Shown here one piece after another: positions 27,472 to 39,100 of a stretch of DNA of 64,000 bases. The translations under genes were made by a program, and so were the position numbers. Position 1 is the stretch's first letter. Every line of letters starts with the position of its first letter. The notes under the pieces were generated by a model. It saw only the letters and a list, made by a program, of their open reading frames with translations, ran no database searches and was not told the origin of the DNA. The DNA is from Trogon surrucura. Taxonomy: Eukaryota; Chordata; Aves; Trogoniformes; Trogonidae. The stretch covers positions 109,690,622 to 109,754,621 of the forward strand of contig CM036618.1 of NCBI GenBank assembly GCA_020746105.1, given 5' to 3'.

Positions 27472-28720
27472 CTGCAGAATGGTTGAGGTTGGAAGGAACC
27501 TCTGGGATTGACTAGTCTGACTTCCGTGCTCAATGCAGAGTGAGCTAGAGCAGGTTGCCCAGAGCCATATCCAGTCAAGTTTTTAACATCTCTAAGGATG
27601 GAGACTCCATGAGATTTCTGGGCAGCTTGTTCCACTGCTCAGTCACCCTTTGAGGAAGCAAGTTTTATTTTGCACTTAAATGAAATGTCTTGTCTTTCAA
27701 CCCAAGCAAATGTGCCTTATGCTTTCCTGTTGTCCTTTTGTTGGATACCACTGATGCTGTCTTCTTTCTGTCCTCCCTTAAACATTGGTTAGATCCTTCC
27801 TGAGACTTCTCTTCTCCAGGCTAAACATTCCCTATTTTCTCAGCCTGTTCTTTTATGTTGGATGCTCCAGTCCCTTAATTATCTCTGTGGCTGTTTGCAG
27901 GATTCGCTTCAGTAGGCCCATGTCTTTCCTGTGCTGGAAAGTCCAGCACTGAACCCAGCACTCCAGATGGGTCTCCCTGGTGATGAGTAGAGGGCAAGAA
28001 TCACCCCTTTGCTCTGCTATTTCCAGTGCAACCCAGGAAGCCACTGGCCTACCTTGTCATGGAAAACACATTGCTAGCTTAATTACAACATTTTGTCCAC
28101 TAGGACCTGCAAGTCTCCTTCTGCAAAGCTGCTTTCTGGCCTGTGCTGGTGCATGGGGCTGTTCCTCTGAGAGGCAGTGCTTTGCACTTCCCTTTTTTGA
28201 GCTTCATGAGGTTCCTGTTGGCCCAGACTTCCAGCCTGTCAAGCTACTTCTCAGCGGCAGCCCACCTATCAACCACCGCTCCCAGTTTGGCTGGAAACTG
28301 GCTGATGGTGCAGGCTGTGACATTATCCAGGTCATTGATGAAGATAGAAAACATAATTTGCCCCACTCTTGGCCCAGAAGTGTACCAGTGGTGGCTGACT
28401 GTCTCTGAACTTTGCACCACTGATGATAACCCTCTGAGCCTGGCAGTTCAACCAGATTTCTGTCCACCTCACTGTCCACTTACGTAGTCAGTGCTTCCAT
28501 CAATTTGTCAGTGATGACGGGATGGGAGACAGCATTGAAAACCTTACTAAAGTCAAGACAAAGCAATATCCACTCCTTCCTTCATCCACAGAGCTGATCA
28601 TCAGGTCGGTAAAGCATGATTTGAGCATGAAGAGGTTCTGCACGTGGTATTCCCCCATCTGTCTCAAAAGATGTTTGATGTAGTTTTTCTGCTACCTTGC
28701 TAAAATGCTTTCTAAAATTA
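27472..28720 (-). mobile_element. Long, old CR1 LINE fragment
   Basis: This is antisense CR1 over about 1.25 kb: GAATGGTTGAGGTTGGAAGG at the 3' end, CTTCTCTTCCAGGCTAAAC-like and ATGCTCCAGTCCCTT segments in the middle, and CTCTGAGCCTGGCAGTTCAAC and GAAAACCTTACTAAAGTCAAG toward the element's 5' side. The latter is reverse-transcriptase coding sequence in antisense. Stops and indels break every frame and the octamer tail is lost, so it is much older than the copies at 25 and 53 kb. Antisense open frames of 142 and 114 codons inside it are by-products. Confidence 0.88.
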
Positions 28721-31700
28721 GGTTCATAACATATAGGCCACTAACAGCAATTTAATAAAGCCACTAGTAATTAATGTTTACTGCATGTCAGTTATGCTGA
28801 AGTAGATTTTGCTGCTACCAGGCAGCCTGTAGTACAGGATCTGCAAATGAGGATGGATGGATCTGCTAAATACAGGGTGTTGTATGGAAAGGTCTGGAGA
28901 TCAGAGCCCCTGTTCTGCCACGGAATGATGGCAGAATCAACTCCTGTTCGAATTTGCCTGTGGGTGTCTCTGCTGACCCAGTAGCTATTTTTAGTGTCCC
29001 TGATAAAACCCACCAGTTAGTGTCATCTTTAGCTCATGTATTTTTGTGTCGCTGAAGAAAGAGGCTGATACACGGGATTTCTTTCTGCATGAATCTCTTA
29101 ATCTCAGGCAACCTATTGTAGGAATTTGTACCACAAAATATGAATAAATTTTGTAAGGAATCTGGATTTGAGCAGGTCTGCCTTTTCAAGTCTTTGCATT
29201 GCGGTGATATAAAATACCTGCTTGGCAACAGCTCTGGGAGTTAATGAAGTTTCTGTGGTAAACTATGAGAGGCCTGAGAATTTCAAACTAAAGTTATTGC
29301 ACCAGTAACTCAGAAAAGCAATCCCTAAAACTCCTGGCACATTTATCCAGAGGGTTAGCAGTAGCACAGAAATGGAAATCATTGTTGAGAGCCACTGCGT
29401 ACTTGGAATTAAAATCCATCAGTCTTCTGAAGCTGAGGAGAACGATTTTCATGACATACAGATGCTTCTGTATTTCATAACCAAAATTAAATCTAGGGTG
29501 TTTTTTTACTCTATTCTCTATTTGTAGGGAAATTTGTATCCTCTAATCTTTATAATATACCTAACTTGAGACGACATCAAAAGAAATAACACTCACAGAA
29601 GCCAGGCATTTAAAATGCTCTCAATGCTTTATTTTATTTAGTTTCAGTAAAAGCAGATTTATCTCTTTAAAGGAGGGGAACGGAAAAGGAATGAGGATGC
29701 CAACATCCGTGTCTCAAGCAGGAACCTCGAGCACAGAAGTGGGAAGATGAGATGTGGAAATGAAAAACTGTAAACAAACCCTGAAACTTAGCAGTCTAGC
29801 TGCTGCTGCAAAAGGAAGGAAGACCTAGTGAATCATTAAAAAGCAGTATTTGCTTTTCTGAGCTGCCCGTTGAGCTGCGTTAGCTGTCAGCAGGGTCTCT
29901 ATGCAGCCCTTGATTAGGACTTTTCTTTAGGTCCTTAACATACTTGTTGGCAGCTTCCCTGCCTGCTGGGAATTTTGTCCACTTCAGCGGAGCGCGATGG
30001 CACCGTTGTGTTCCCAGTGGGATAAACAGTGTGTCTGCCTCTGGAGCAAGGAAAAAAATAGCAGTATAGGGTCTGCAATTTGGGATTGATCCATGCTCAT
30101 AGCAGGTGTAAGTGATGGTTGGTTGGTGCAGATGTCAGACACGTATGTTGTTATATTTCAGAAGCGTATCTAAACTTGATATCATCCAAATTTTGGTGTA
30201 CTTCTGGAGATGGAGGCTCTTGTTATGGATGCCAGATAAAGTGGGTAGTTTCTTTTGTTCAGAACATCTGCTCAGTGGGCTCCTTTCCCCAAGAAGAATG
30301 TGTTCTCATGCACAGCCCGTGTACAAGCACAAACCCATACAGCAGGGGGTGCTTGACCAGGAAACATTTTTCTAAGATCATGAAAAATGTGCTGCCCCTA
30401 ACCCATTATGTCAACTAAAAATAGTTACAGTCTTCCTCAAAAATGCTTAATATTGATATTTGAAAACATCTTAAGGAAGCATGGTATGTTTTTTTTCTCA
30501 CCTTTTAGAAGTTGCAGCTGGAGCTGTGAAAGGCATTTCCAGTAGGCTTTGTTAGACTCCTTTTGTCTTGTTTGGCTCCAGCTGACCTGTTACAATACAC
30601 TACAAAGAGATCTTCTTTCCTTGGTGCTGCATTTTTTCCTGTAACAGAGGAGAAGTGTGAAAAAGTGGGTTAGTAGTGACAGAGTAGCTTTACAGAATCT
30701 CGTCTCTGATTATGTTTATGGTTAGCAAGCAGGCACTGACTGAACTGAAGTGAAATTGGTGGTGGACTCTGACTTGTTGCCAAAGTAATACATCCATCTT
30801 GGGAAGCAGCTCTTCACCAAATGATAATGAACATGTGGTTTCACTGGAAGCCCGTGCCCAAGGAGGAAAGGTGACATGGGTGGGAGCGTGTTATGCAAGT
30901 ATTTTACTCCTTAAAATCATCCTTGCACATCAGAATCCCAATATATTGGGGAAAAGACAGACACTTATATTTTCACTGTCTACTCTTAGACAGGTCTTGC
31001 TGGACACAGAACATTTGAAAGTGAAATCAGAAGGTGATGAGGGTCTAGGAGTAGTTCTTGTGCTGCCTGGTGGAGCAGCAGACCCAGCTGATCAGAGGGG
31101 AGAATGTGGACGTTAAAGACAGCCAGGTCCTGACATGTGGCATCTCAGAGAGTAAATTAAGATCATACAGACTCTTGTTCTCATTTACTCTTGGCAACAA
31201 GCAGACAAAGTTGAAACATTCTTGATGTTAGTCTCCAAGGATGCTAATCCAGTTCCTTAATTCCTTGATTTACTTAGTGGGACTTCTTGTTTGTCTACTT
31301 GTAAGGCTGGGGAAAGCAGAGTGGAAGGAGGAGAAATGGCATGTTTTAGCTGTAGTGCTTCATGAACGTGTAGACATTCCAGCCAGCTACGTTAGAAGCA
31401 CAGTGTGTTACCTCAACTAATGATGCAGTGCTGGGAATTCCAGCTATTGTACAAGCCCTGGAGACTGTCTTATTGCCTGACTGACTTACAGACTTGGCCG
31501 GCGAGAAGCAGGAGGAGTGATATTTAGAGAGGGTGTGCATCTGTGCTACAGATTTCACAGCTTGCTTTGCAAAAAAGTTAGGCTTCTTTTAAACAGCAGG
31601 CAGACATCTGTGAGAAGCCCAGGAGCATGGAAATGTGACAGAAGAGAGCAATAAGCAACTATTTAACTGGATTTTCCACATCTTAACTGGGTGGGAATTT

Positions 31701-31873
31701 TGGTGCTTAAGAGCTTACTTTTGCAAAACCCATGGGAGGGAAATACCCTGGCCGTGGGGCACTGTGTGGAGAGCCAGTGCTGTCGCAGGAGGCACAGTGT
31801 GACTCTCCACATGTGGAGCTGCTGCTTTGGTGTATTTGGTCCATGTAAAATGACCTTTCTTACCGCTTTTCTC

Positions 31874-31908
31874 CTTTGTTCTTTCCTCTCGTTGTATGAT
31901 GAGACCAG
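31874..31908 (+). other. ALK: Splice acceptor of ALK exon 5
   Basis: A pyrimidine-rich stretch (CTTTGTTCTTTCCTCTC) is followed about 20 bases later by CCAG. Cutting after 31908 gives exactly the 128-bp exon expected from human ALK and the right phase. Confidence 0.9.
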
Positions 31909-32036
31909 ATGGGTGTTGCTTCAAAGGAGAGTTGGACATCTAGAGAAACCGTTTCGGATTTCACTGGAGTATGTTGCTAATGGGAACAAGAGCATAGCTG
32001 CCGTGGATTCCTTTGCCATGAAGAACTGCAGTACAG
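31909..32036 (+). CDS. ALK: ALK exon 5 equivalent (end of first MAM domain)
   Basis: ALK is a single-pass receptor tyrosine kinase; its extracellular part carries two MAM domains flanking an LDL-receptor class A module. This 128-bp exon encodes 42 whole codons plus split codons at both ends. It starts with the third base of a codon, then WVLLQRRVG, then EKPFRISLEYVANGNKS, and ends AAVDSFAMKNCST plus the first base of a Gly codon. As I recall human ALK, the matching stretch (residues 386-428) has the same length, with shared PFR, LEY, AVD and KNCS. N-glycosylation sequons NKS and NCS are at matching places. The acceptor has a pyrimidine tract and CCAG at 31905-31908; the donor is GTAAGG at 32037. 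Its split Gly codon completes correctly with the exon at 60252. Exon 4 was not seen upstream and probably lies outside the window. A pseudogene is unlikely: the frame and both splice sites are intact. Confidence 0.95.
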
Positions 32037-32042
32037 GTAAGG
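32037..32042 (+). other. ALK: Splice donor of ALK exon 5
   Basis: ACAG|GTAAGG is close to the vertebrate donor consensus. Reading on through the donor gives 11 more codons and then a stop at 32069, so retention of the intron would truncate the receptor. Confidence 0.92.
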
Positions 32043-32389
32043 TAAAGTATTTTATTGATTCTAGGTCATAGTCTTTTGATGCCTTTTCGGAGAGGAGCAT
32101 GATTTTGTGCTGTCACAGAACCTTCACAAAATAACAGCTTCTTGCCAAATCAATCATTTAAATAAAAAAAGCAGGGTCACTTCCAGGGAGGGTTTTTTTT
32201 TAATGTTGTCTTAGAAGTTTTGAACTTATTGAAGGAGACAAATTGGGGGTTTTACCCTTTTGGAAAGAATTTCTAGGAAAATCACGTTTGGGGAGAACCT
32301 AAGCAGTATGCATCTTGACTTGCCAGATGCCTGTCCTGAAGACTTCACTTGCTCCAGCAGAAATTAGAAGAGATGAGTGGCTCCTAGTC

Positions 32390-32409
32390 AGATGGCTTGC
32401 AAGCCATCT
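32390..32409. repeat. 20-bp perfect palindrome
   Basis: AGATGGCTTGC followed by AAGCCATCT equals its own reverse complement over 20 bases. It lies about 350 bp after ALK exon 5. About 0.06 such perfect palindromes are expected by chance in a window of this size. Confidence 0.9.
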
Positions 32410-32821
32410 TTTTGATGTTCCTGGTAACAGACTTCAGGGTTGTGTTTTCAAACAGCTGTGGAAAACTTGTTTCTGCTAAAGTATGCCTTTCTGTGGCAAT
32501 GTTCCAAAGCAGTTATTGCTGTGTAACCCCTAATAGCTCAATGTAGTGCGTGGAATTTTAATAATGGGCAGCCTTAATGGGTGTGACTAAATACAAGCCC
32601 CGTATCAATTCAAGTAGGTAAATTCAGTGCTTCATGCCAGAAGCAGCTGCATTTTAGTTCTACAAGCTTTATGGAGCTTGTGAATCATACTGAAATCTTT
32701 AGGCGGCATATCAGTGAAGGATACTATTACTTATAGCATTTAACACATTACTTTTTGTCTATTTTATTTATTTGGAGTACTGCTGAGTTGATCTGCGTGT
32801 CCTTATTTTCAACCTGTCTAG

Positions 32822-33445
32822 GACAGGGAAGTCTGCTGGAGGACACACATTATTTTGTTTATTTATGTTTCTCTCCACAAAGGTCGGCTGCATTAAGGGG
32901 TTTGTTGCACTGTCCATACATAAAGCTGGTCGCTAATCTCCAACAAGGAACAGCCTCATATTGTGCTGAAAGCACAAGGCGTGTTCAGGCAGAACGTACT
33001 TGTTCCACCACTGATGTACGGAACACATCTTGGTATCCCTCTAAGGCTGAAAAGAAAGTATTTCAGCTCCCTCAAACCAAAAAAGTGAATGGGACGGAAG
33101 TCATTTCAATTCGCAGTGCTTTGGGAATTCATTACAACAAATTTTATGACAGACTGCGGGAGATGTTCAGCTCCCGTGTAGGGACATGAATTCTTCTCTT
33201 GAGAGCGCTTGAAGGAGAGCCATGGGTGACGGACAGTCAGCAGAGGGAAAGGGTAGCGCTGGCAAAGCAAGCACGTTCCCGACGCTGGGCACCGTTCTGC
33301 AGGAGACAGATGCCAGTCGCTGCGGCTCTTAAGCTACACTGGGAGCAAAAGAAGGAAGAAATGTCCCATTTTGTCTGCAGATTTGTAGCAATTGCCTGCT
33401 CCCCTGCTCTGCTTACAGGACGCGACATATCAGTCGGGGAATAAA
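32822..33445 (+). other. Possible cryptic or alternative terminal exon in ALK intron 5
   Basis: A candidate acceptor (TTATTTTCAACCTGTCTAG) ends at 32821. The frame after it starts with two bases of a codon, which fits the phase of exon 5. Joined to exon 5 it stays open for 121 codons to a TGA at 33187-33189, followed by an AATAAA at 33440-33445. The encoded sequence shows no domain I know. In-phase joining has a one-in-three chance and an open frame of this size is not rare in 64 kb, so this is a hypothesis only. Confidence 0.2.
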
Positions 33446-34779
33446 GCCACTTGTTCTTTCTTCAGTTAGTTGAAACCGCCAAGTCTTTACACGAAGCTGG
33501 AGATGTGGTAATGTGTCCTTTTACAAGGGAAAAAGGTGGTAATGAGCAGCCAAGGGTAGCACCTTAGGCTTGGAGAAAATGGGGAAAGCAATAAGAAAAG
33601 ATTAATCTAAATCTAATTTTTTTCTGCAGCTGTTAGAAGCCTTTGGGCAGCTTAACTACTTGAATACCTTAATGTCACTGAAGCACCTAAAACAAGTGAA
33701 TTTAGGAAGGAAATGTCTGAGAAACAAGCCTTCAGTCTACTTTTTCCAAGCCTTTTGAAGACCGTATGCACAATTTAAAAATAAATTAAGGCACACAGAC
33801 AATTTTAGGAAATTAGGCTAATGTTTACATAGTTGGATACAGGTTTAGATCTAAATTAGGTGCTTATAGGAGCTTGAGAAAGTGGAAGTTTGAGGTTGGG
33901 ATTTGCTTTTGAGCTTCAGAAATTCTGGGGTTTTGAGTCCTTTACTCATGGAAAAGATGGGATTTTTATTGCTTTTGAATTGAAAAAAATAACAGCATAT
34001 TTGGGGTTGAATGGGAAATCAATTTTTTTTTAAGTATATTCAGATGCTGCTGAAATTCTGAAAAAAAAATCTAAATTTAAAAATTCTAGATTCATATCCC
34101 ATTTAACTGGAAATCGTTGAGTGGAAACATAACTTTATCGTTGCAATGTCTTAATCGTGCTCCACATTTCACTTTTTTTCATTCAACAGTACAGCAGATT
34201 AGAAAATCAAAGTGATTTGTCACTTTAATGTATTTGCATTTCCCAATTCCCATCATGTAGTTGGTCTTGAACGGCTTAGTTTGATGGAAAAAAAAGGAAA
34301 GCCCTTACAGATTGAGGTGTTTCATTCATGTGGGTTTGGTTTGTGGGGGGAAGAGGGAGTGCACTGTGGGGTTTTGTTTGTTGTGGCTTTTTTTGTTTTG
34401 TTTCTTAAGCTCTCAGGACAAAACTGTATTTGATGCATCTCTTGATTGCTGTAGTTCATCACCACCATTCTTCTCATGCGCTCTATCCAGCTTTAATTCT
34501 TTAATGTTTTATTTGTTTGTTTGTTTTTTACATCAAGTTTACTGAACCATACCATTAGATTCTGATCAGAAAGCTCTTGCACTCAGCAGGAACTTGGATC
34601 AGGGCGGTTAACAGGTACCATTACCCATCATCCTACAGCCAATTGACTTCCAATTACTGTCTTAAATGTGAAGCAGATTGTGTTTGTCAGTGTGTAAAAC
34701 CTATCAATTGTCTAATTTTCTTTTTTACAACTTACTTTTTCAATGAGTGCATTATCCAAAGCAAAAAAAAAAATAAATG

Positions 34780-35080
34780 CAAATTGCATAGAAGTAATAT
34801 ATTAATTTAATAATGTCAGTTAAGAATTTGATCCTTCTACAAGTAAAGTAATTGGTACAGTGGCATTTTATAGTTGATGGTAATTTTTAGCAATAAAAAT
34901 AGAGTTCATTTCCTAAGTAATGTATTGACTTATTAATGATATTTAATGGGTTTCTTACTGAATTTAATGCAGTTGTAAATTAATTAATTCTGTAACTTAT
35001 TTCCAGAAGTCTTAATTAAAGTACTTAATAGTAAGCACAAGTTAATGACAAGCCGTTGTTTTACTTAGCAATGTTCCATT
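34780..35080. promoter_or_regulatory. Candidate AT-rich homeodomain-site cluster
   Basis: Many TAAT-type cores within 300 bp (ATTAATTTAATAATG, TTATTAATGATATTTAATGG, AAATTAATTAATTC, CTTAATTAAAG) without a repeat signature. Developmental enhancers in large introns often look like this, but plain A+T richness gives the same picture. Confidence 0.2.
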
Positions 35081-35980
35081 TACCAGTTCTAAGTAACTTT
35101 TTAAGTAAAGGGTGTGGAGATCAAATGTTTCTAAAATGTGTTAAAGGTTTAATGATGCTCTGAGGTTGTTAAAAGCAGTTATTGCAGGCACTCAGCCTGT
35201 CCAAGAGGAAGCACTTAGCTTTCAAGTTTTCAAGCTCAGTAAGCAACATAAAAAACATATTTATTTTGGAGAGGGGAGAAACTGTGTGTTGTTGATTAAG
35301 TTAATGCTTCTGTCCACTCAGCAATAGTTTTTTTTCGATAGATACTGTAAGTACATAGAAATATACCCATTACCTTCACTGATGGTAAGCAGTTAGCTTG
35401 GAAATGATCTCATGATTATAATACATGTGCAAATTTCTGAAAGATGAAGTTAAGGTTGTACTAAAGGCAAAATCCTTGATCCAAAGCAGAGGACTTCTCA
35501 AGAAAGGAAAAATTTTGAAGACCTGAAGGTTATTCATGAGAAAAAGAGATACTGAGGGAATAGTAGGAACAGGGACTTGCAACATGTATGAAAAAATATG
35601 AGCAACTGCCAGATCAACTTTTTCATGATTCCATTTAATAAATAGTCTAAGAACAGATTTATGAATCAACTGCAGGAAATCAATAAGGCCTTTCTCCAAA
35701 CAGGATTACTTACGTATCTGAATCATTACTAAAATGTTGGTTTTGTGTATTCAGACAAAACCTGAATATGTATCACTTCAGTTTTCCCACGTATGCTCCC
35801 TTTCTGCAGTTTGTCTTCTAAATTAATTTGCTGACAGGATGTTGTGGTTAACTGAGCTTAATGAAACACCAGTGAGCCCCTTTTCAAAATGAGTTCTTGA
35901 TGTTTCCTACTGGAAAATTACCTAGAAAAGTTAACCTCATCCATACCAAGAAATGAAATAATATCAGTGTATCTGTTAGA

Positions 35981-36164
35981 ACAGTAGAACAATCCAGGCT
36001 GGAAGGGAACTCAGAAGATCCAACCTTTCCTGGGAAGGGGAGCCTAGGTGAGATTCTCTAGCACCCTGATGAGCTGCCTCTTGAAAATCTGCAGTGATGG
36101 TAACTCCACCATGTCCTTGGGGAAGTTGTTCGAGTGATTATTTGTTGTAAATGTGAAAAATTTA
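35981..36164 (-). mobile_element. Old CR1 LINE fragment
   Basis: Antisense CR1 3' region: AATCCAGGCTGGAAGGGAAC, AGATCCAACC, GATGAGCTGCCTCTTGAAAA, AACTCCACCATGTCC and GGGGAAGTTGTTC. It is decayed, with no clear tail. Confidence 0.75.
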
Positions 36165-39100
36165 AACGCGGGTTTCTAAGAGAAGTCCCACATAACACAC
36201 AGCTAATTTTGATGTTAATGATTAATTGATAAAAAAATTCGTATAATTTTTAAGGAAGTTTCACTTGAGTAAAATTGCAAGATGTTTACAGATTTATGAA
36301 GCAACTAACTTGTGTCAATAATTTTTTATTAATTATTTGCTTAGTTATAATTATGAGAGAGGGGAGAGAAGACGTACCTTCAGTGGAATCCATTATGTCA
36401 TCTTCTCTGGTCTGGAGAGTCACCACTACCCAGAAATTCAGAGGAGCAGGTGGACAGAACAATGAGTGCAGTCGGTATTGTGCCTTGTTACAAAACTGAA
36501 AAGTAGATGGGATCTAAAAAACCAAACCAAACAAACAGAATGGTAGTCTTAAATTTCAGGAGTAATTGTCTCTGTCTGAGATTTAGAACCAACATTTGCT
36601 GCAATACTTACTCGACTTATCAAGGTCATTTTTGTGTAAAGGAAGCTGGAGAATTTCCTTTGGCATTAATGCCATGGTGAAGGAGCTTACCAAGCCAGAC
36701 CACAGATCCAGAGTTTCTTGATGTCAGTGGGAATTATTCAGTAAGTTTGGATTAAGTTTTGAGTGTCCTTAATTTTAGGGAAAAAAAAGTAAAATTAGGC
36801 AGATTGGCTGCATTTTCCTTGAAGTGGCCTATTCTATTTATGCATTCCACTCAGATGGTTTTCCTGTGGATCTAATTTCACTAAGTAGACATTTGGAAGA
36901 GCCTTACTATTTTAAGAATACTTAAGAATACAGAGCAAATGCTCTGGCAAACACCTTCCTCCTCATTCACCTCTTCTCCCCCGTGAGGTATGACTGATTA
37001 TTCTGATTTCAGGGTGTGTGCCAAAAACCATCTACAACCTGGTAGTGTTTTAATCCTGCAGGGATCTTGTGTTGGAGAAAAGACTGCTTTACAGATCAGT
37101 GTGGTGGCTGTAGAAAAGTTAAATTGTGTTAAGGTATTTCCGTAGGGAAAATTCTTTCACTTGTGGTTTGTGCCCATTTAAATAAAATAAATTTAGTGCA
37201 CTTGTTATGGGGCTGATCTTTATTTCCATTTTTCATGTTCATCTTTTTAAAATTAAGTTATAGTAGTACTAGGAATAAAAAATTAAGCCAATTTAGTCTT
37301 AATATTGCTTCTAGAAAAGGCAAAGTAACTCAATTAGTGGTAGCTTCTTAGAGTAATGAATTAGTGATTATGCATTTCTGTTGCTGACTGTGAACACCTA
37401 CTTCTTGTGGAGCCAGATTTAGACAGCGATGGTTATGTTAAATAATTTAATCTATTTAGAATATTAGTGTACTCACCAAAGGGAAGGGGGGAATGAACCT
37501 GAATATCTAGAGCATTTGATTTTCATAGGTCTGCCATGCCAGTATATTTGTGAATAGGATTTAGTGTTCTGTTGTTTATTTAGTAATCTACTGATAATAT
37601 TTTGGGGGTTTTTAATATATGAGGAAGGGAATAATAAAGAAATGTTTTAGATGGTGTAATAATGCTAGTAAAATGGATCGTTAAAATGGATGCATTCATA
37701 CGGAAGGTGGAAAGGCTGGAATCTGCCTCAGCAGGACCAAATGGGGGTGTTTCTTAGACAAAGTTACTGTCTTATCAGAGTGACCAGGTTCATCTACTCT
37801 AATTTTAAAAAGTTTAGGTGGTTTGGGTAGAAAAACAGAGCTGAGAAATCTGAGCCTTTAAGATCCAAAGCTTTAATAATCAAAGGAGAAGGGCCTGCTG
37901 ATAAGAAGTACTAGAAACTGCTTGAAAGACACTGCAAATACCTCAGTTCCCCTGCAAATGTTGGCAGTTGAGGGTCTTAAGTACTTTTTAACACCTTGAA
38001 GAATTGGCCCATACATTATCTTTTTAATGCTGTATATGATTTTTATCCTGACCTTCTCCCTTCATTAAGGCTTATTTTAACAGGGGAGCCATTGATTCAG
38101 TGGAAGAAAATGAACTCTGTAATCTGCTTTCCCCAAATTGAACTTATTTTTATTACTATTAATTGCTGCCACTTAGTTCTTGTGATGTTTTAACTGCTTG
38201 GATTTATTAAAACAATCATGGGATTCACTATTATCAGTTGAGAAATGGGGAGGACAATGATGATTTATGGATAACTTGATGATTTTAAACCAATCCTACT
38301 ACAGATTCAAGGATTTATGCAAACTGATTCCATTGTGCAAGTAGATGACAGTCTATCTCTTCTTTTTTCTCTCTGTAATAAACCCCTACATTTTGAAAAT
38401 ACTGCTAGCCTGTAACAGAGGGCATGCAGAACCTTGATGTTGCTATAACAAAGCCAGGGATGGTTTTGCTCTGAGTTTCGATTTATTATAGATCCATGAA
38501 GTTCCCTGTTAGCTGTAGAAAAGTTTTTTTGATTTAAACAGAACTGATGTTTGAAGATGTTAAGACCTGGCTATGCAACTTGATTCATGTTTGTGAAGAA
38601 TTACAGTGGTCTTTGAGAAGAGGTAAGAGACAGCGGGAAAGCTTAGGAAGTCAGAACAGAAGAGGGAGATCACAGAATCACAGATGATCAAGGGAAAAGG
38701 ACAGGAGTCAGACTGTGTGAGCGAAAGAATCAACGAGAGGAGGAGAGATGACAATAAACCTGTAACTCTGAAAACAAATGATACCAGACAGGAATAATTG
38801 GTCTAGATAGTGGAAATGATTTAAGAGTTTGACTAGTTAGGAAGTGATTGGAGTAAACATTTACAATGCAATTAATTAACCAGTGCAATCAAGCTTAATC
38901 AGATAGCCACTCAGTCAACCAGCCTGAACGAACTAGATGGATAACCTGTTGAGCCGGCAAAGAAACCAAGTGAGACTGAGGGACATTCAGTCAATTGTGA
39001 AAATTGAGTGAGACTCAAAAGGATTAATCAGTTAACATTTAAAATTAGCAAATGTGAAGATAAATATGTGCGATGTGCAGGTGGAAGCTAGTCCCTTTTA

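Larger units (their letters stand above)
1..31908 (+). other. ALK: ALK intron 4, 3' part
   Basis: This is non-coding sequence upstream of exon 5. It is open to the left, so the intron is longer than 31.9 kb. It contains the CR1 pieces at 1-470, 16156-16328, 25031-25700 and 27472-28720, the SINE at 24743-24930, several homopolymer tracts, and the CpG-rich block at 11549-11859. I see nothing I can name in 471-11520, 11860-16155, 16330-24730, 25710-27465 or 28730-31870. The open frames there (for example 1998-2411, 137 codons) lack codon structure I recognise and fit chance. No match to ALK exon 4 residues was noticed. Confidence 0.85.

Noticed and set aside
27980-28487. 142- and 114-codon overlapping plus-strand frames
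   Set aside because: They lie antisense within the old CR1 fragment, so they are by-products of the repeat.
1-31870. Search for ALK exon 4 (first MAM domain, 202 bp in human)
   Set aside because: No stretch resembling the expected SPWM...PHNE region was noticed. The human intron here is very long, so the exon is probably off the left edge.
38667-38682. CACAGAATCACAG motif resembling an antisense CR1 tail
   Set aside because: No CR1 body follows it, and the match is too short to call a repeat.
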